The notes: generated from the sequence alone by a model not told the origin. DNA of 64,000 bases from Pontixanthobacter aquaemixtae (GCF_009827395.1 NZ_WTYX01000002.1:1-64000), one strand, 5' to 3'. Counted from the first letter of the stretch, positions 36,374 to 45,608 are shown. Numbers and translations: made by a program.

Positions 36374-37625
36374 TCGCCCGTGAGTATGGAAGCCCCTGAG
36401 GTGTTATTGAGATGACACCCTCTTCACAGCACGCGAGACCTCGCTCAAGAAATGGCATCAAAAACGGCATTACCTGGGCTTCAGTTTCCGAGGATATCTG
36501 AGCCTTCCCCGAACACAGGAGTTGCTCGATCACCTGGCCCCGAGTGCGGTCATCCGTTGATCTGGACCTACCTCGCACGGTGGCTAGACGGCCATCCGAT
36601 GCTAGCATACGGTATCGGCCGCTATTCTTCTCGTTCTGGGCGAGGAGGGTCTCGAATGAACTGATGGCCGATGCACCCAAGCCTATCAAGGCGCGCGCAT
36701 TGTCATCGGTGAAGCCTTGGAAATTACGCCGGAGAGTTCCCGCTTGAGCAGCGATTGCAAGCGGATCGTTTTCCGAGCGTGCGAAATGGTCAAACCCGAT
36801 GGCACTAAAGCCGTTGGAGCAAAGAAAACTGAACCCGATTTGCGCCATTCCGAAACGCGCGGCCCGGTCAGGCATGAAGCGGGCATCGACCGCGCGTTGC
36901 CGCGGCACCACATGCGGCATGTGCGCATAACCAAACAGGGCAATGCGGTCGGCACCGAACGCCACTGCCCGCTGCAAGCTTTCGGACAGATCATCGTTGG
37001 ATTGCTGCGGCAACCCGTACATCAAGTCGAAGTTGAGCGATGTCACGCCAGCGTTACGCAAAAGATCGGTCGTTTCGGCTATCAATGTCTCAGATTGGAC
37101 ACGCCCTATCGCTTCCTGGCAATGCGGCGCGAAGGTCTGAACGCCAAGGCTTGCGCGATCGATCTCAAGCACTCTTATGACCTCGGCCCATTCACGAGAC
37201 ATTGTGCGTGGATCAAGTTCGATGGAGAAAACCGGATCAGAGATTCCGAAGCGGATGATCAGACCATCGACGAGGCGGACGAAATCCGTGGGTGCGAGCG
37301 CATTGGGACTACCGCCGCCAAATGCAATTCGGCGCACCTGCGAGTTCGAAGGGAGCAAGCGCGAGACCGTCTCGATCTCACGATGCAGCGCTTCGAGATA
37401 TGATTCCAGTCTGTGTCGGCGTCCTGCAGCACCCGTGTTACAACCACAGTAATGGCAGATCTTTTCACAAAAAGGGATATGCACGTAGAGCGAGACGTCT
37501 CCGGACGTGCTCTCAATCGCAGTGCTGTAATCGCCTGCGTCGATCGCCTCGAACTCGGCTGCAGTCGGAAAGCTGGTGTAGCGCGGGACAGGCTGTTCGA
37601 GCAATTCGGGATGGTAAGGCCACAT
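36312..37625 (-). CDS. hemN: Oxygen-independent coproporphyrinogen III oxidase HemN
   Basis: About 437 residues of the radical-SAM HemN family, which converts coproporphyrinogen III to protoporphyrinogen IX without oxygen. The iron-sulfur motif is VHIPFCEKICHYCGCNTG, where the CxxxCxxC cysteines plus the extra CGC match HemN rather than HemW. IAFGGGSPNAL and LNFDLMYGLPQQS are also typical. The ATG at 37625 is used because the conserved WPYHPELLEQPVPRYTSFPT begins there; the frame stays open to 37715. An FNR box sits 41 bases upstream (centre), so expression under low oxygen is expected. Confidence 0.9.
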   Translation of the reverse strand: MWPYHPELLEQPVPRYTSFPTAAEFEAIDAGDYSTAIESTSGDVSLYVHIPFCEKICHYCGCNTGAAGRRHRLESYLEALHREIETVSRLLPSNSQVRRIAFGGGSPNALAPTDFVRLVDGLIIRFGISDPVFSIELDPRTMSREWAEVIRVLEIDRASLGVQTFAPHCQEAIGRVQSETLIAETTDLLRNAGVTSLNFDLMYGLPQQSNDDLSESLQRAVAFGADRIALFGYAHMPHVVPRQRAVDARFMPDRAARFGMAQIGFSFLCSNGFSAIGFDHFARSENDPLAIAAQAGTLRRNFQGFTDDNARALIGLGASAISSFETLLAQNEKNSGRYRMLASDGRLATVRGRSRSTDDRTRGQVIEQLLCSGKAQISSETEAQVMPFLMPFLERGLACCEEGVISITPQGLPYSRAIAALFDPYRDHPPGRFSSAV

Positions 37626-37659
37626 GGCCAACGGATGCGCTCTCCCTTTTCGGAAGTCC

Positions 37660-37673
37660 TTGATCTGTATCAA
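37660..37673 (-). promoter_or_regulatory. FNR box upstream of hemN
   Basis: TTGATCTGTATCAA is a perfect TTGAT-N4-ATCAA site. Its centre lies 41 bases from the hemN ATG. FnrL, encoded at 38624, is the natural binder. Confidence 0.8.
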
Positions 37674-37751
37674 ATCATACGACGCGCCGGTCGCAACTTC
37701 CAAACACCAAGGCAATGCAGAGCATTTCCACGTGCCGGGTCGGCGTCGCTC

Positions 37752-38477
37752 TCAGCTCAAGCCGGAGAGATGACCTGCCTCTTGCTTGAGCGCGGCAAGA
37801 TCAAGGATTTTGACCTGCGATCTCCCAGAAGTGGAGACGAGGCCCGCATTTCGCAGTTCCGTCATTTGGCGGCTTACGGTTTCGATCGTAAGACCAATAT
37901 TGTCGCCGATATCACGACGAGACATGGGAAGGTCGAGCAGGGCTCCATTTGAGAACGGAGCTCCGATACGCTCCGCCATACTGACCAGGAACGTCGCGAC
38001 CCGCTCCCGCGCAGTCTTTTGCCCAAGAGCAAGAGATTTTTCGCGACAACGACTGAGGGCGCGCAGCAGGTGACTCAGGAAATTGTTGTTGAGCGTCTTA
38101 TCGCTTTGAGCCAGACGAATAAATTCCGTGGCCGGAAAGGCGACAAGCTCGCAGTCCTTCAAAGCGCAGAGATTATAGGCATGCGTTTCTCGTGCGGGCA
38201 CGTAGATGAAGTCGTCCTTGAAATAGAACCCCATCACCTGCGTGCGTCCGGCTGACGCACTGGCTATTAGCTTGACCGCACCGTCGACGACAAGAACCAC
38301 CTGGCTGGCGCTGTTATCTGTTACTCGAGAGTCTCCGGAGCGAGCGCCGACATATCTGGTAAGCGCCTGCAGACGAAGATGCGTTGCTTTGTTAGCGCCA
38401 AGAGAAGCCACAGGTGCTGTCGCTCCCGTGAAAACGATCGAAGTCGGCGAGGCCGCAGCTGATTGCTTTGCATGCAT
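37752..38477 (-). CDS. Crp/Fnr-family regulator without cysteine cluster
   Basis: About 241 residues. A cyclic-nucleotide-binding-type barrel precedes a C-terminal helix-turn-helix (SRRDIGDNIGLTIETVSRQMTELRNAGLV) with the ExxSR signature for TTGAT recognition. The sequence has no N-terminal CxxC cluster, so it is not a classic iron-sulfur FNR and may resemble FixK. The start is set at ATG 38477; the frame is open to 38591, but the extra N-terminus looks atypical. It lies directly next to fnrL on the same strand, so the two may act in cascade. Confidence 0.8.
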   Translation of the reverse strand: MHAKQSAAASPTSIVFTGATAPVASLGANKATHLRLQALTRYVGARSGDSRVTDNSASQVVLVVDGAVKLIASASAGRTQVMGFYFKDDFIYVPARETHAYNLCALKDCELVAFPATEFIRLAQSDKTLNNNFLSHLLRALSRCREKSLALGQKTARERVATFLVSMAERIGAPFSNGALLDLPMSRRDIGDNIGLTIETVSRQMTELRNAGLVSTSGRSQVKILDLAALKQEAGHLSGLS

Positions 38478-38623
38478 CAGCGAAATCTGGATGATCAACG
38501 AGGCGACGTCATTGATTTCGGTCAAACCGAACGTTTCGTATTCGGTCTCGTGGAAGCACCGGTTGGTGCGAGGGTCCGAAACTGAGAACACAACCAGCTG
38601 CTTCTCCGCTAGCTTGGAGCGGA

Positions 38624-39349
38624 CTAACCCCCTCGTTCTGCGAGAGCCTTCAACGAATTGATTGTCAGTTCGCGTCGGCCTGGAAGACCGATCAACCCAT
38701 CATTCTTCAGCTTGGTCATGTGCCGACTAACCGTTTCAATCGTGAGGCCAAGAACGTCAGCCATTTGCTGGCGGGAAAGAGGTAAAGTCAGCGATCGCTC
38801 ATCACCCAGTTCCGACTCTTTGCAGTTTGCAGGAATTAGTCTTTCTGCCGTCTCGACAAGATAGGTGGCCAATTTCTGCTCGGCATTCATCCGCCCCAGC
38901 AGCACCATCCAGCGCCGCGTGCGATCCAATTCGGCCAGCGTCCGCTCAAGGAGCTTGTGCTCAAGCCGGGGGTGCTCTCGGGCAAACCTGTCGAAATCGG
39001 TGCGCCGAAATACACAGACCTGCGCATCGGTAATCGCCTCGACGCCATAGGGTGTGGTCTCACCGAAGGGTCGACCTAGGAAGTCCGACGGATAGACCAT
39101 CCCAAGGATTTGTTCTCTTCCATCCGCCGTCTGCGTCGAAAGCTTGAGGACACCTTCCACCACATTGGCGACGATGATCGCGTCATCGCCTTCCCAAAGT
39201 AACTGTTCACCTGCTTGAAGCCGTTTTCGCCGACCGATTGCGTTCAGCAATCCTAATTCATCCTCGTCGAGGTCAGCACAGATCGCACGGTTGCGAACAG
39301 CACAAGCCTGGCAGAAGTTTAATGAAGGCTCGATTTCGAGAGAATCCAT
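38624..39349 (-). CDS. fnrL: FnrL-type oxygen-sensing regulator
   Basis: A 241-residue FNR-family protein with cysteines C13, C16, C24 and C112, the four ligands expected for an oxygen-labile [4Fe-4S] cluster (FCQACAVRNRAIC and AQVCVFRR). The C-terminal helix reads LSRQQMADVLGLTIETVSRHM and contains ExxSR, recognising TTGAT half-sites. In alphaproteobacteria FnrL activates haem, terminal oxidase and nitrate-respiration genes. Perfect FNR boxes across this island support that here. No FNR box was seen just upstream of the gene itself. Confidence 0.88.
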   Translation of the reverse strand: MDSLEIEPSLNFCQACAVRNRAICADLDEDELGLLNAIGRRKRLQAGEQLLWEGDDAIIVANVVEGVLKLSTQTADGREQILGMVYPSDFLGRPFGETTPYGVEAITDAQVCVFRRTDFDRFAREHPRLEHKLLERTLAELDRTRRWMVLLGRMNAEQKLATYLVETAERLIPANCKESELGDERSLTLPLSRQQMADVLGLTIETVSRHMTKLKNDGLIGLPGRRELTINSLKALAERGG

Positions 39350-39495
39350 ATTGTTGGAATAGCGCCTTTAATTAGGCTCGCCAAGCCAAAGAGGTTTTTG
39401 GCCCGGAAACAACCAAGAGAAACTCTGAGAACTGTCACCCACCGCTCACCAAAAGAGGGTAGCAGCCTGTGAGCCATGCATTCGTGACTGGACAG

Positions 39496-40704
39496 CTATT
39501 TCCCCAGAGCCCCTTTTCTCGGCGAACTGAGTATCGGGCCAAAGACAACCAGGAAGAGCCCGAATGCTCCTAGCCACCCAAAGCCCGCAACAACAAGAAG
39601 AACAAAGGACTGCCCAATTTGCAGCCCGGCCACGACGCGAGCAATAGCAGCTAGGGTAATCAAAACGCATGCCGATGCGATGGCCAAATTAAAACTCGGT
39701 TCGCGCGCTGTCATTGCAAGCGACGTGCGGCTCATCACGCCAAGTATCATCGTCGCCATCGCCCCTGTCGAAAGCGCATGAATTGCAGGGCTCTCGCTGA
39801 TCCATCCGAATTGCGCGGCTCCGAGGAGGAGCAGGCCGAGTGCGAGCCAAAAATATCCCAGGTGAAGAACAAATACCGGTAGGCAAGGCAAACAGCGCCA
39901 GCCCTGCCACCTGGCCAACCGCGCGAAGTTGGCAAGGCCCGCGAGCATCAGCAGGGTTCCGGATGCGCCGCTTGCGCGAGCAAGAATCCAGACGAGCAAG
40001 CCGCCAATCGTGACAGCCATGACAATGGCGTCTGTCAGGTCCGGCTGGGTCGGGGTGGGGTCCAGCCTGACTTGCTTCAGCAACCAATTGTGCGTGAAGC
40101 TGGGAATAAGCCGCCCTCCGATCAGCATGACAAGAGCAGTGACGAGAGCTATTCCCGCTCGCCACCCCAGGCCCGCGCTATCGATCCATTTTGCCATCTC
40201 CATCCGATCAAGAATGTCGGCAAAACCAAACGCCGCAATAACCATGCAAATGGTGAGACTTCGTTTGCGACCGTGGGTCTCTTCGCGCCCGATCAGAAAA
40301 GAGAGAAAAAGGTAGAACCCTCCATCGAGGGCAATAAGGGCCGCACTCGTATCCGCCAGGCCAAACGGGAGAACCCGCCCTACACACCAAAAGAAAAATA
40401 GCGTTGCAAGCGGCCATCCGGCGATGGGCAAGCGTCCGGTCCAGTTGGGCGCGGACGTTAGCGCAAAGCCAGCGATTGCCGCTCCGACAAATCCGAACAG
40501 CATCTCGTGGCGATGCCACGCCAGTGCGTCAGACACGAAACCGCCAGGGATTTGTCCAAGTAGATATCCCAGCCACAGGCTCATGGCGAAGACAGCCCAA
40601 AACGCAGCGCCGAGAAAGAACGGGCGAAAGGCCCCTCGGAAAATCGTTGGTCCGCTTTCCATACGGCGCCGCCGCAATGCGAGGCGCTCCGCGTTGCTCC
40701 GCAT
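39496..40704 (-). CDS. NnrS-family membrane protein
   Basis: About 402 residues and roughly twelve hydrophobic helices, matching NnrS (haem- and copper-containing membrane protein linked to nitrogen-oxide metabolism in denitrifiers). Visible blocks include RGAFRPFFLGAAFWAVF, ALAWHRHEMLFGFVGAAIAGF and HALSTGAMATMILGVMSR, with conserved His residues. The ATG at 40704 has AGGAGAG 7 bases upstream. An FNR box lies about 126 bases before the start, in the gap shared with the divergent dehydrogenase gene. Its exact biochemical role is unsettled in the literature. Confidence 0.88.
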   Translation of the reverse strand: MRSNAERLALRRRRMESGPTIFRGAFRPFFLGAAFWAVFAMSLWLGYLLGQIPGGFVSDALAWHRHEMLFGFVGAAIAGFALTSAPNWTGRLPIAGWPLATLFFFWCVGRVLPFGLADTSAALIALDGGFYLFLSFLIGREETHGRKRSLTICMVIAAFGFADILDRMEMAKWIDSAGLGWRAGIALVTALVMLIGGRLIPSFTHNWLLKQVRLDPTPTQPDLTDAIVMAVTIGGLLVWILARASGASGTLLMLAGLANFARLARWQGWRCLPCLPVFVLHLGYFWLALGLLLLGAAQFGWISESPAIHALSTGAMATMILGVMSRTSLAMTAREPSFNLAIASACVLITLAAIARVVAGLQIGQSFVLLVVAGFGWLGAFGLFLVVFGPILSSPRKGALGK

Positions 40705-40823
40705 TCGCTTAACTCTCCTGATCTGAAGCCTTGCAGCACGAGTTCGAGGCGAGACCAGTCCTCGAGGCCGCAACTTGCCCAAATTCTCGCTGGTACCTAG
40801 CCCCACACTTACCTCGCCGGGCT

Positions 40824-40837
40824 TTGACCAAGATCAA
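40824..40837. promoter_or_regulatory. FNR box between nnrS and acyl-CoA dehydrogenase
   Basis: TTGACCAAGATCAA, with a further T before it, forms the same 15-mer as the site upstream of narK (58695-58709). Its centre is 72 bases from the dehydrogenase ATG at 40903 and about 126 from the nnrS ATG. Confidence 0.8.
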
Positions 40838-40902
40838 TTGAAATCGGAGCTTTGCGTCTATCTCTAAGCGTCCAAACCCTTCTACAGCAAAGCGCTCTCT
40901 CG

Positions 40903-42156
40903 ATGGACTTCAGCCTTTCAAACGATCAATCCCATTGGCGGGACCGCGTACGCGACTTCATGCACGCGCATATTTATCGCGCAGAAGAAGTATACCGAGA
41001 CCAACTGGGCAAGCATGAACACGAGCGTTGGCAAGTGCCGCCGGTTGTTGAAGAATTGAAGGCACGGGCCTATTCTGCGGGATTGTGGAACCTGTTCCTG
41101 CCGCCGTCGGACCATGATGACGGAGACTATCGCGGAGCAGGGCTCAGCAATCTCGACTATGCGCTGTGCGCGGAGGAAATGGGCAGGGTCGGCTTCGCTT
41201 CGGAAGCGTTCAACTGCTCGGCCCCCGACACCGGAAACATGGAGGTGCTACACCGCTACGGAACGACAGAGCAAAAGACACAATGGCTACGGCCTCTGCT
41301 CGACGGGGAAATTCGGTCAGCATTCCTGATGACCGAGCCCGATGTCGCTTCCTCCGATGCAACCAATATCCAGACCTCGATCCGCCGCGAAGGTGACGAA
41401 TACGTCATCAACGGGCGCAAATGGTGGTCTTCCGGAGTTGGTGATCCACGCTGCAAGCTCGCCATCGTCATGGGCAAGACTGACCCGGACGCGAACACGC
41501 ACCAGCAGCAATCTCAGATCCTCGTTCCGCTCGACTCGCCGGGCGTGGAGATTGTGCGCATGCTACCAGTATTCGGGTATGACGGGGCTCCACACGGCCA
41601 TGGCGAAGTGGTGCTGCGCAACGTGCGGGTTCCTGCGGCCAACATTATACTGGGTGAAGGACGCGGTTTCGAGATCGCTCAAGGAAGGCTTGGACCCGGT
41701 CGCATTCATCACTGCATGCGCGCAATCGGTGCCGCCGAGCGCGCACTAGAGAAGATGGCCGAACGTCTTCAGTCGCGCATCGCATTTGGGAAGAGACTGT
41801 CCGAGCAGTCGGTATGGGAACAAAGGCTGGGAGAAGCACGCCTCGATATCGAGATGACAAGACTGCTGTGTCTTAAGGCCGCCGACATGATGGACAAAGC
41901 AGGCAATAAGGCTGCCAAGCTCGAGATCGCTCTGATCAAAGTCGCTGCACCCAGAACGGCTCTACGGGTTCTCGATCACGCAATGCAGGCGCATGGCGCG
42001 GGTGGGCTCTCAGATGATTTCGGCCTGGCTGAAGTCTATGCCGGTATGCGCGCGCTGCGGATTGCCGATGGACCTGACGAGGTTCACTTGCGATCGATCG
42101 CCCGTATTGAGCTGGCACAGGTTGGATCGCGCTTGGCGGAATGGCGAGATCGCTGA
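40903..42156 (+). CDS. Acyl-CoA dehydrogenase (ACAD11-like), FNR-associated
   Basis: About 417 residues. Segments include [38 protein letters not shown] with the flavin-loop [23 protein letters not shown] and the C-terminal [15 protein letters not shown]. The usual catalytic Glu position (YEGT) is Asp in ADGPDE, as in ACAD10/11 proteins. The ATG at 40903 begins [12 protein letters not shown]. It lies within the nitrate island, and an FNR box lies 72 bases upstream. The substrate is unknown. Confidence 0.85.
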   Translation: MDFSLSNDQSHWRDRVRDFMHAHIYRAEEVYRDQLGKHEHERWQVPPVVEELKARAYSAGLWNLFLPPSDHDDGDYRGAGLSNLDYALCAEEMGRVGFASEAFNCSAPDTGNMEVLHRYGTTEQKTQWLRPLLDGEIRSAFLMTEPDVASSDATNIQTSIRREGDEYVINGRKWWSSGVGDPRCKLAIVMGKTDPDANTHQQQSQILVPLDSPGVEIVRMLPVFGYDGAPHGHGEVVLRNVRVPAANIILGEGRGFEIAQGRLGPGRIHHCMRAIGAAERALEKMAERLQSRIAFGKRLSEQSVWEQRLGEARLDIEMTRLLCLKAADMMDKAGNKAAKLEIALIKVAAPRTALRVLDHAMQAHGAGGLSDDFGLAEVYAGMRALRIADGPDEVHLRSIARIELAQVGSRLAEWRDR

Positions 42157-42177
42157 CGCGTCAGATGGGATCGAACC

Positions 42178-42771
42178 ATGACCAGGCAAGCTGCAGATCC
42201 TTTCGCCAAATTCACCGACTGGTTTTCTCAGGCCACGCGCGAGCTAGGGGCTGAGCAAGCCTCGGCAGTCAATCTGGCGACCGTATCGGGCGAAGGGAAG
42301 CCATCCAGCCGAATGGTCTTACTCAAGGAGCACGATGAGCGAGGCTTCGTATTCTATACCAATCTCAAGAGCCGCAAAGCCACCGAGCTGGCCGAGAATT
42401 CGGCCGTGGCGATGTGCTTCCACTGGTCAGACCTTGGCAAGCAAGTGCGGATCGAAGGTCGCGCCATGTCAGTGAGCGATGTTGAAGCAGATCGCTACTT
42501 CGCGACCCGCCCGCTGGCCAGCCGCTATGGCGCATGGGCATCCCAACAATCATCGCAGCTCAAGAACCGGCGCGAGCTGGCCGGGCGGCTGACCAGCGTA
42601 GTCGCCAGGTTCAAGTCTTGGGATGTTCCTCGTCCGCCATTCTGGTCAGGTTTCCGGGTTCGTGCCGAGCGGATCGAATTCTGGAGCAATGCCAGGTTCA
42701 GGCTGCATGATCGCATTTGCTATCAACGCACCTGCGATGGCGCATGGCAGCAATTCCTGCTCTATCCATGA
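42178..42771 (+). CDS. pdxH: Pyridoxamine 5'-phosphate oxidase PdxH-like
   Basis: A 197-residue FMN enzyme of the PdxH family, which oxidises pyridoxine/pyridoxamine phosphate to pyridoxal phosphate. Family marks are ATVSGEGKPSSRMVLLKEHDERGFVFYTN, DVEADRYFATRPLASRYGAWAS, PPFWSGFRVRAERIEFW and the C-terminal RLHDRICYQR. It follows the dehydrogenase gene by 21 bases and precedes mobA by 30 bases on the same strand. The usual housekeeping copy may lie elsewhere. Since the enzyme needs oxygen, its presence in a low-oxygen island is odd. Confidence 0.85.
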   Translation: MTRQAADPFAKFTDWFSQATRELGAEQASAVNLATVSGEGKPSSRMVLLKEHDERGFVFYTNLKSRKATELAENSAVAMCFHWSDLGKQVRIEGRAMSVSDVEADRYFATRPLASRYGAWASQQSSQLKNRRELAGRLTSVVARFKSWDVPRPPFWSGFRVRAERIEFWSNARFRLHDRICYQRTCDGAWQQFLLYP

Positions 42772-42801
42772 TTTTAGGCATGCCGAGGACCTCTTGAAAC
42801 C

Positions 42802-43437
42802 ATGGCGCATACAAATTTGGAAAAGTCAGTCGCCAGCAAGGTTGATTCAACTGTTCCGATCGTGATCGCCGCCGGGGGCAACGGTTCGCGTATCGGTGGC
42901 TCTAAACATGCGCGGCTGCTGGCAGGCCAATCGCTTCTTGATCGGGCGATCGACTGGGCCAACACACATGCCAATAAAATTGCAATTGCGGTGCGCAGCG
43001 TCGATCAAATCGTGATCCCGGGCATACCGCTCTTGACCGACGAGCAAGTCGATATCGGTCCCATCAGCGCGTTGAGCAGCGCATTTGCGTTCGCGGCGAC
43101 GCACAATCATCTCCGTGTGCTTGTCATCGGGTGCGATATGCCATTCCTGCCCGATGATCTCCTGCTTCGGCTCAAGGAGGCAATCGGGGAAGGCGGTTGC
43201 GCAATGCCAGTCAGCGCTGGAAAGGATCATCCGATGGCGGCCATGTGGCGCGTCGATCGGCCAGTATTGAAAGATTATATCGCCAATGGAGGACGATCGC
43301 TCTGGAGCTTTGCCGAAGCGTCAGGTGCGGTGCGGGTTTCGTGGGAATCCGAGCCCAAGCAAGACCCCTTTGCCAACATCAATGACGAGAGAGCGCTCAC
43401 AGAAGCGAGGCATCGGCTCAAAAGGCAAGCGCGCTAA
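42802..43437 (+). CDS. mobA: Molybdenum cofactor guanylyltransferase MobA
   Basis: A 211-residue NTP-transferase with IVIAAGGNGSRIGGSKHARLL (the GGxSxRxGxxK nucleotide-binding signature of MobA) and VIGCDMPFLPDDL, the metal-binding D motif. It attaches GMP to molybdopterin to form the bis-MGD cofactor required by NarG. It ends in a 20-base convergent overlap with moeA (43418-43437). It follows pdxH and shares its strand. Confidence 0.85.
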   Translation: MAHTNLEKSVASKVDSTVPIVIAAGGNGSRIGGSKHARLLAGQSLLDRAIDWANTHANKIAIAVRSVDQIVIPGIPLLTDEQVDIGPISALSSAFAFAATHNHLRVLVIGCDMPFLPDDLLLRLKEAIGEGGCAMPVSAGKDHPMAAMWRVDRPVLKDYIANGGRSLWSFAEASGAVRVSWESEPKQDPFANINDERALTEARHRLKRQAR

Positions 43438-44602
43438 CATGCTCTCCTGCGCGGCAGACTGGCGCGTTGGGCAGACGACGAATAAGCCAGTCCGCCTGCA
43501 TCAATGCACGCTGCGCACCGCTATCCTGGTTGGTGACCGGGACAAGGCCGTCTTTCTCCCAGCTGGCGCGAATGAAGGTTTCCCGCCCCCCTGTCGTCGG
43601 TAGTTCCTCCGCCAGAACCATTTTTCGCCAGCAATTGACTTCGGCAATCGATTGTCCCTGCAGCCGCGCGAGCAGTGGCATCAGGAACAGACGCGCAGTA
43701 ACCATGGCGGAGGTTGGATTGCCGGGAAGCCCCAAGACCCACTTGCCTTTGGCGCGTCCGAGCCAGACCGGTTTTCCAGGCTTGATCGCAGCTTTCGCGA
43801 ACACCAATTCCAGTCCATGCGGGGCAAACATCGGCTTGGCGAAATCGCGTTCGCCGACAGATGCGCCGCCCGTTACTATAACCACGTCAGCACAGCTGAG
43901 CATTGTACCGGCCAGATCCTCAAGCGCGGGAAGATCGTCGGAGGCCAATGCTCGTTCGATCACCTCAGCCCCTGATGCGGCAGCCATGGCGGCGACCCCG
44001 TAGGTTACGCTCTCGGCAATGGCGTCAGCGCGCGTGTATGCAGTTCCTGGCACCATCAACTCGTCGCCCGTGCCGATGATGGCCACACGCGGCTGCACGC
44101 TCACGCTAACGGTGGCAAGGTCGGCTGCGGCCGCAGCAACCATTGCCCGGGCTCCCAGACGGGTGCCCGGCGATACGAGCCGGTCACCTTTGCGGAAGTC
44201 GCTGCCCGGCGGACGAACGTGCCAGCCTGGCCCATAATCCTCCTTGAAAACCACCAAATCGCCATTCCGCTCGGCATATTCCTGCATGATGCAGCGGTCA
44301 CTACCCTGGGGCATGGGAGCCCCGGTAAAAATCCGCACAGCGTCGCCGGGCTTTAAAGCATCAGTAAAGCCCGTTCCGGCTGCAGATTGCCCAATAACCC
44401 GCAATGCCTCGCCGGGACGTGTGGCACTATCGATGACGGCATAGCCATCCATCGCGGCAACTGCGCTGAATGGAGCATCCCGTCTGGCGTCCAGAGCTCT
44501 TGTGAGAACACGGCCGGCTGCTCTTTCGAAAGGTACGACCTCTTCACCAAGCGTAGTTGCTTGGTCGTTTATCAGTCCAATCGCCTCGTCGAAAGGAATC
44601 AT
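43418..44602 (-). CDS. moeA: Molybdopterin molybdotransferase MoeA
   Basis: About 394 residues that insert molybdate into adenylylated molybdopterin. Family marks are MIPFDEAIGLI at the N-terminus, MDGYAVIDSATRPGE, CADVVIVTGGASVGERDFAK and KWVLGLPGNPTSAMVTARLF. The ATG at 44602 overlaps the moaC stop as TGATG, with GGGGGA just upstream; ATG 44614 is an alternative. It is co-oriented with moaC and moaB, forming one unit, and overlaps mobA tail to tail. Confidence 0.88.
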   Translation of the reverse strand: MIPFDEAIGLINDQATTLGEEVVPFERAAGRVLTRALDARRDAPFSAVAAMDGYAVIDSATRPGEALRVIGQSAAGTGFTDALKPGDAVRIFTGAPMPQGSDRCIMQEYAERNGDLVVFKEDYGPGWHVRPPGSDFRKGDRLVSPGTRLGARAMVAAAAADLATVSVSVQPRVAIIGTGDELMVPGTAYTRADAIAESVTYGVAAMAAASGAEVIERALASDDLPALEDLAGTMLSCADVVIVTGGASVGERDFAKPMFAPHGLELVFAKAAIKPGKPVWLGRAKGKWVLGLPGNPTSAMVTARLFLMPLLARLQGQSIAEVNCWRKMVLAEELPTTGGRETFIRASWEKDGLVPVTNQDSGAQRALMQADWLIRRLPNAPVCRAGEHVSALAF

Positions 44603-45075
44603 CACGTCCCCCATGAGCTCGATTTGCCACCTGTCTTCGAAGTAACCTGGACCGCTTCGATCTGCATTGTTTGATCAATCGCCTTGAGCATGTCGAAGAG
44701 CGTGAGCGCAGCGATTGAGACTGCCGTAAGCGCTTCCATTTCAACACCGGTTTTCCCATCGCAGCGCGCGACGCCTTTTACAACGAAGCCCGGCAGGCTC
44801 TCGTCGAGCGTCACCTCAACCACGACGCTGGAAAGAGGAAGGGGATGACATAGCGGGATCAAGTCCGCCGTGCGCTTCGCACCCATGACCCCTGCCAATT
44901 CGGCAGTCGAAATCACGCTGCCCTTGGGCGTCCGGCCTTCCGATACCGCGACAAGCGTTGCCGGTGCGCACCGAAGGCGACCTAAGGCCTCGGCGCTCCT
45001 CCTCGTCGGCAATTTCTCGCCGACATCAACCATTCTTGCGCGACCTTCTCGATCGAGATGAGTAAGGTCGGTCAT
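44602..45075 (-). CDS. moaC: Cyclic pyranopterin monophosphate synthase MoaC
   Basis: A 157-residue protein that, with MoaA, converts GTP to cyclic pyranopterin monophosphate. Family marks are LTHLDREGRARMVDVGEKLPTRR, AELAGVMGAKRTADLIPLCHPLPLSS and the C-terminal CDGKTGVEMEALTAVS. The ATG at 45075 overlaps the moaB stop by 4 bases (ATGA), and the stop is shared with the moeA start, so the three genes are translationally linked. Confidence 0.9.
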   Translation of the reverse strand: MTDLTHLDREGRARMVDVGEKLPTRRSAEALGRLRCAPATLVAVSEGRTPKGSVISTAELAGVMGAKRTADLIPLCHPLPLSSVVVEVTLDESLPGFVVKGVARCDGKTGVEMEALTAVSIAALTLFDMLKAIDQTMQIEAVQVTSKTGGKSSSWGT

Positions 45076-45608
45076 GCGCAAAGGTGTCTCAGGCGGGGTA
45101 CCTGGCCTGCGATCGAGCAAGGACGATAACGGCTATCGAACTCGAGCGCGAGAATGCGATCCCAAGCATCGCGGCAGGCTCCTGTGGAGCCGGGAACACA
45201 GAATATGAACGTGTCATCGGCCTGGCCTGCGAATGCGCGGGATTGCAGCGTGGAAACGCCGATCGTGTCCATGCTTACCTGATGGAAGACGACGCTGAAG
45301 CCGTCCATCACTCTGCGCAGCAACGGACCTACGGCTTCAGGCGTGACATCGCGGGGCGTGAATCCGGTTCCTCCGGTGCTGACAATAACGTCCACGTCCG
45401 GATTTGCGACCCAGGCAGATACCTGCTTGCGGATTGAGTCGACCTCATCAGGCACGATAGCGCGGCCTGCGAGATGATGCCCAGCCTCCTGGAGGCGTGT
45501 GGCGAAGAGCGCGCCCGACGTGTCGGTCTCCGGTGTCCGCGTATCCGATACGGTAAGAACTGCAACCTTAAGTGGATGAAACTCCAGGCTATCGTCTATT
45601 CCGGGCAC
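45072..45608 (-). CDS. moaB: Molybdenum cofactor protein MoaB
   Basis: About 178 residues of the MoaB/MogA fold that adenylylates molybdopterin. Visible are HPLKVAVLTVSDTRTPETDTSG, IVSTGGTGFTPRDVTPEAV and CVPGSTGACRDAWDRIL. GTG 45608 is preferred because AGGAAG lies 6 bases upstream and the length then equals the usual family size; a GTG at 45659 would add 17 residues and crowd the FNR box. An FNR box is centred 64 bases upstream. It starts the moaB-moaC-moeA unit. Confidence 0.85.
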   Translation of the reverse strand: MPGIDDSLEFHPLKVAVLTVSDTRTPETDTSGALFATRLQEAGHHLAGRAIVPDEVDSIRKQVSAWVANPDVDVIVSTGGTGFTPRDVTPEAVGPLLRRVMDGFSVVFHQVSMDTIGVSTLQSRAFAGQADDTFIFCVPGSTGACRDAWDRILALEFDSRYRPCSIAGQVPRLRHLCA

